From assembly GCA_910580045.1 (NCBI GenBank), contig CAJTXF010000015.1:1-43146 (forward strand): a DNA stretch of 43,146 nucleotides. The letters are read 5' to 3'. The notes beneath the pieces were generated by a model. That model was not told the DNA's origin, did not search any database, and saw only the letters and a list, made by a program, of their open reading frames with translations. The number at the start of each line of letters is the position of its first letter. Positions within the stretch are counted from its first letter, which is position 1. Source of the stretch: an uncultured Eubacteriales bacterium (GTDB lineage: Bacteria > Bacillota > Clostridia > Oscillospirales > Acutalibacteraceae). This document shows, in pieces, positions 41,872 to 43,146 of this stretch. Both the position numbers and the translations under genes were made by a program.

Positions 41872-41900
41872 TTGAAAGGCGGGAATCCATTGGATATAAT
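41872..41900 (+). promoter_or_regulatory. Promoter of the AraC regulator
   Basis: TTGAAA (41872-41877), 17-bp spacer, TATAAT (41895-41900); the leader is about 140 nt. A short GAAGCC/GGGCTTC hairpin follows (about 41906-41932). Confidence 0.7.
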
Positions 41901-42048
41901 TAAGGAAGCCGTGGGCAAAAACCGGGCTTCTCTCTTTGCCTGCCGGTGCGGGACGGCCCTGGATGCAATCTTTGGGGTGCTGCCATTCAGATAGAAAAAT
42001 CACCTGGCATTCCCGTTTTGGGAGCCATGCCATTGAAAGGAGACGCCT

Positions 42049-42897
42049 ATGCTGTCCATGACTTCAGAGCAGTCCTACTACCTCTCCTTGGAGGTGGAGG
42101 GCAATAATGTCAGCCGTCGGGACCATGCCCTTATCCCCAACTGCGGGGGCGTGTGCGTGCTGCCCCGGCCCTTTGAGACCCACATGCGCCAGGGCCGGGA
42201 GGATTTTTACATCCAATACCTGGTGCAGGGGGATATGCGGGTCTGGCTGGATAAGGAGCAGCACATGCGCCCAGGCCAGGCGGTGCTGTACTATCCCCGC
42301 ACGGCCTACCGGTATGCCCAGCAGGGCGAGGGCCCGGTGCGGTACTACTGGCTGCACTTTACAGGCCACGCGGCGGAAGAGCTGGTGGCCAGCTGCTGCC
42401 TGCCCAATGCCCGGCTGCTTACAGTGGGACACAGCGCCTCCCTGCTGGCCCAGTTCCAGGGGCTTTTTCACGATTTCCTTTTGCGGGACTGCTGCTTTAT
42501 CCCATCTGCCGCGTCCCGGCTGATGGCCATCTGTGTAGAGCTCAGCCGCTGCACAGAGAGGGAGACCGTGCCCCAGGGCAGCGGCACGGGCCGGGTCTAC
42601 CGGGCGCTGGCCTATATCCACCAGCATTATGACGAAAAGCTCACTGTCCCTTTGCTGGCCGGGATGGAGCATTTAAGCCCCAGCCGCTTCCGGCTGCTGT
42701 TCCGGGAGGCCACTGGGCTCTCCCCTCTGGAATACGTTACAGCTCTGCGGCTGAACCACGCCCGTCAGCTCCTGGTGCAGACAGACAGCTCTTTGGGGGA
42801 GGTGGCCAGGGCTGTGGGCTATCCTGACCAGTTCTATTTCAGCAGGATTTTCAAAGAGCATACTGGGCTCACGCCGTCAGCATACCGGCGAAAGTGA
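42049..42897 (+). CDS. AraC-family regulator with cupin sensor domain
   Basis: 282 residues. The N-terminal AraC-type cupin (RQGREDFYIQYLVQGDMRVW; YYWLHFTGHAA) binds a small ligand, probably a sugar. The C-terminal double helix-turn-helix (about 185-280) has LLAGMEHLSPSRFRLLFREATG and VARAVGYPDQFYFSRIFKEHTG. AAAGGAG precedes the ATG. Divergent from the epimerase/MocA operon, which it probably activates. Confidence 0.93.
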   Translation: MLSMTSEQSYYLSLEVEGNNVSRRDHALIPNCGGVCVLPRPFETHMRQGREDFYIQYLVQGDMRVWLDKEQHMRPGQAVLYYPRTAYRYAQQGEGPVRYYWLHFTGHAAEELVASCCLPNARLLTVGHSASLLAQFQGLFHDFLLRDCCFIPSAASRLMAICVELSRCTERETVPQGSGTGRVYRALAYIHQHYDEKLTVPLLAGMEHLSPSRFRLLFREATGLSPLEYVTALRLNHARQLLVQTDSSLGEVARAVGYPDQFYFSRIFKEHTGLTPSAYRRK

Positions 42898-43146
42898 GGG
42901 CCTGGGCATGTGCTGCCAAATATAAACAGCCTGCATGTGCCGGAGGGGATTCCAGTTCTCATGCAGGCCGTGCCAATCCAGGAGAAAGCTCAGGCAGCTG
43001 CCGGAACAGCTGGGTGAAATCTCAGGCTATGCTTTTGGGAGGAGCTAGAAAAAACAGGAACACAGAGATTTGTCCGTATAGGACGAACCTCTGTGCTAAA
43101 ATCAGTGCTAGGGCATGTTCACATAAGCTGAGCATGCGGATTTTGG
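42898..43146. other. Downstream intergenic region at the window edge
   Basis: No gene is visible. Imperfect CCTGCATG/CATGCAGG arms (about 42931-42968) may terminate the AraC transcript. CACAGAG/CTCTGTG with inner GTCC/GGAC (43061-43095) forms another hairpin without a T tract. The last 38 bases start with TAGGGCATGTTCACATAA, which looks like the end of another repeat cut by the window edge. Confidence 0.4.

Overview
This is a GC-rich chromosomal window from a Gram-positive anaerobe, most likely a gut Clostridia member of the Oscillospiraceae type. That assignment is inferred from gene content: strong AGGAGG ribosome-binding sites, lipobox lipoproteins, LplABC-type sugar importers, YesMN-type two-component genes, MutS2 and a MurT/GatD pair. 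No rRNA or other taxonomic marker is present to prove it.

Layout. 1-3.3 kb: the 3' end of a membrane protein with a proline-rich tail, a two-gene operon (TIM-barrel epimerase/isomerase and MBL-fold hydrolase, minus strand) and a membrane-tethered XRE regulator. 3.5-10.8 kb: housekeeping genes mutS2, murT-gatD and rlmD, separated by long intergenic blocks holding structured repeats and a MITE-like element. 10.8-12.9 kb: an AT-richer scar with a broken serine recombinase, an IS3 transposase tail, two small hypothetical genes and a tRNA-Leu(CAA). 13.1-22.1 kb: a first LplBC/solute-binding-protein importer (minus strand), divergent from an FAD-dependent oxidoreductase and a YesN/YesM-like two-component pair. 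22.2-25.8 kb: an AT-richer operon with a secreted papain/C39-like cysteine peptidase followed by four tandem paralogues of a small membrane-anchored protein. 25.9-26.7 kb: a hypothetical gene and a second MITE copy.

26.7-42.9 kb is a large carbohydrate-utilisation locus. A minus-strand operon (FGGY kinase, two short-chain dehydrogenases, GntR/UTRA regulator, FucI-like isomerase) and a plus-strand operon (DeoC-type aldolase, two permeases, binding lipoprotein, GH2 beta-mannosidase-like enzyme) diverge from one 400-bp region. That region carries two near-perfect sigma-A promoters and TTGTGGAAT-type repeats. It is followed by a Gfo/Idh/MocA dehydrogenase, a second TIM-barrel epimerase and an AraC regulator. 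Together these suggest import of a short glycoside, cleavage in the cytoplasm, and isomerase, kinase and class I aldolase steps; the sugar cannot be named from sequence alone.

Most unusual points: the GatD subunit lacks both the catalytic Cys and His expected of a glutaminase; the peptidase plus four tandem, mosaic-like membrane proteins form a possible effector/antagonist unit; the aldolase in the sugar locus is DeoC-like rather than FucA/RhaD-like; intergenic repeats have covarying hairpins, and one copy sits inside a transporter operon.
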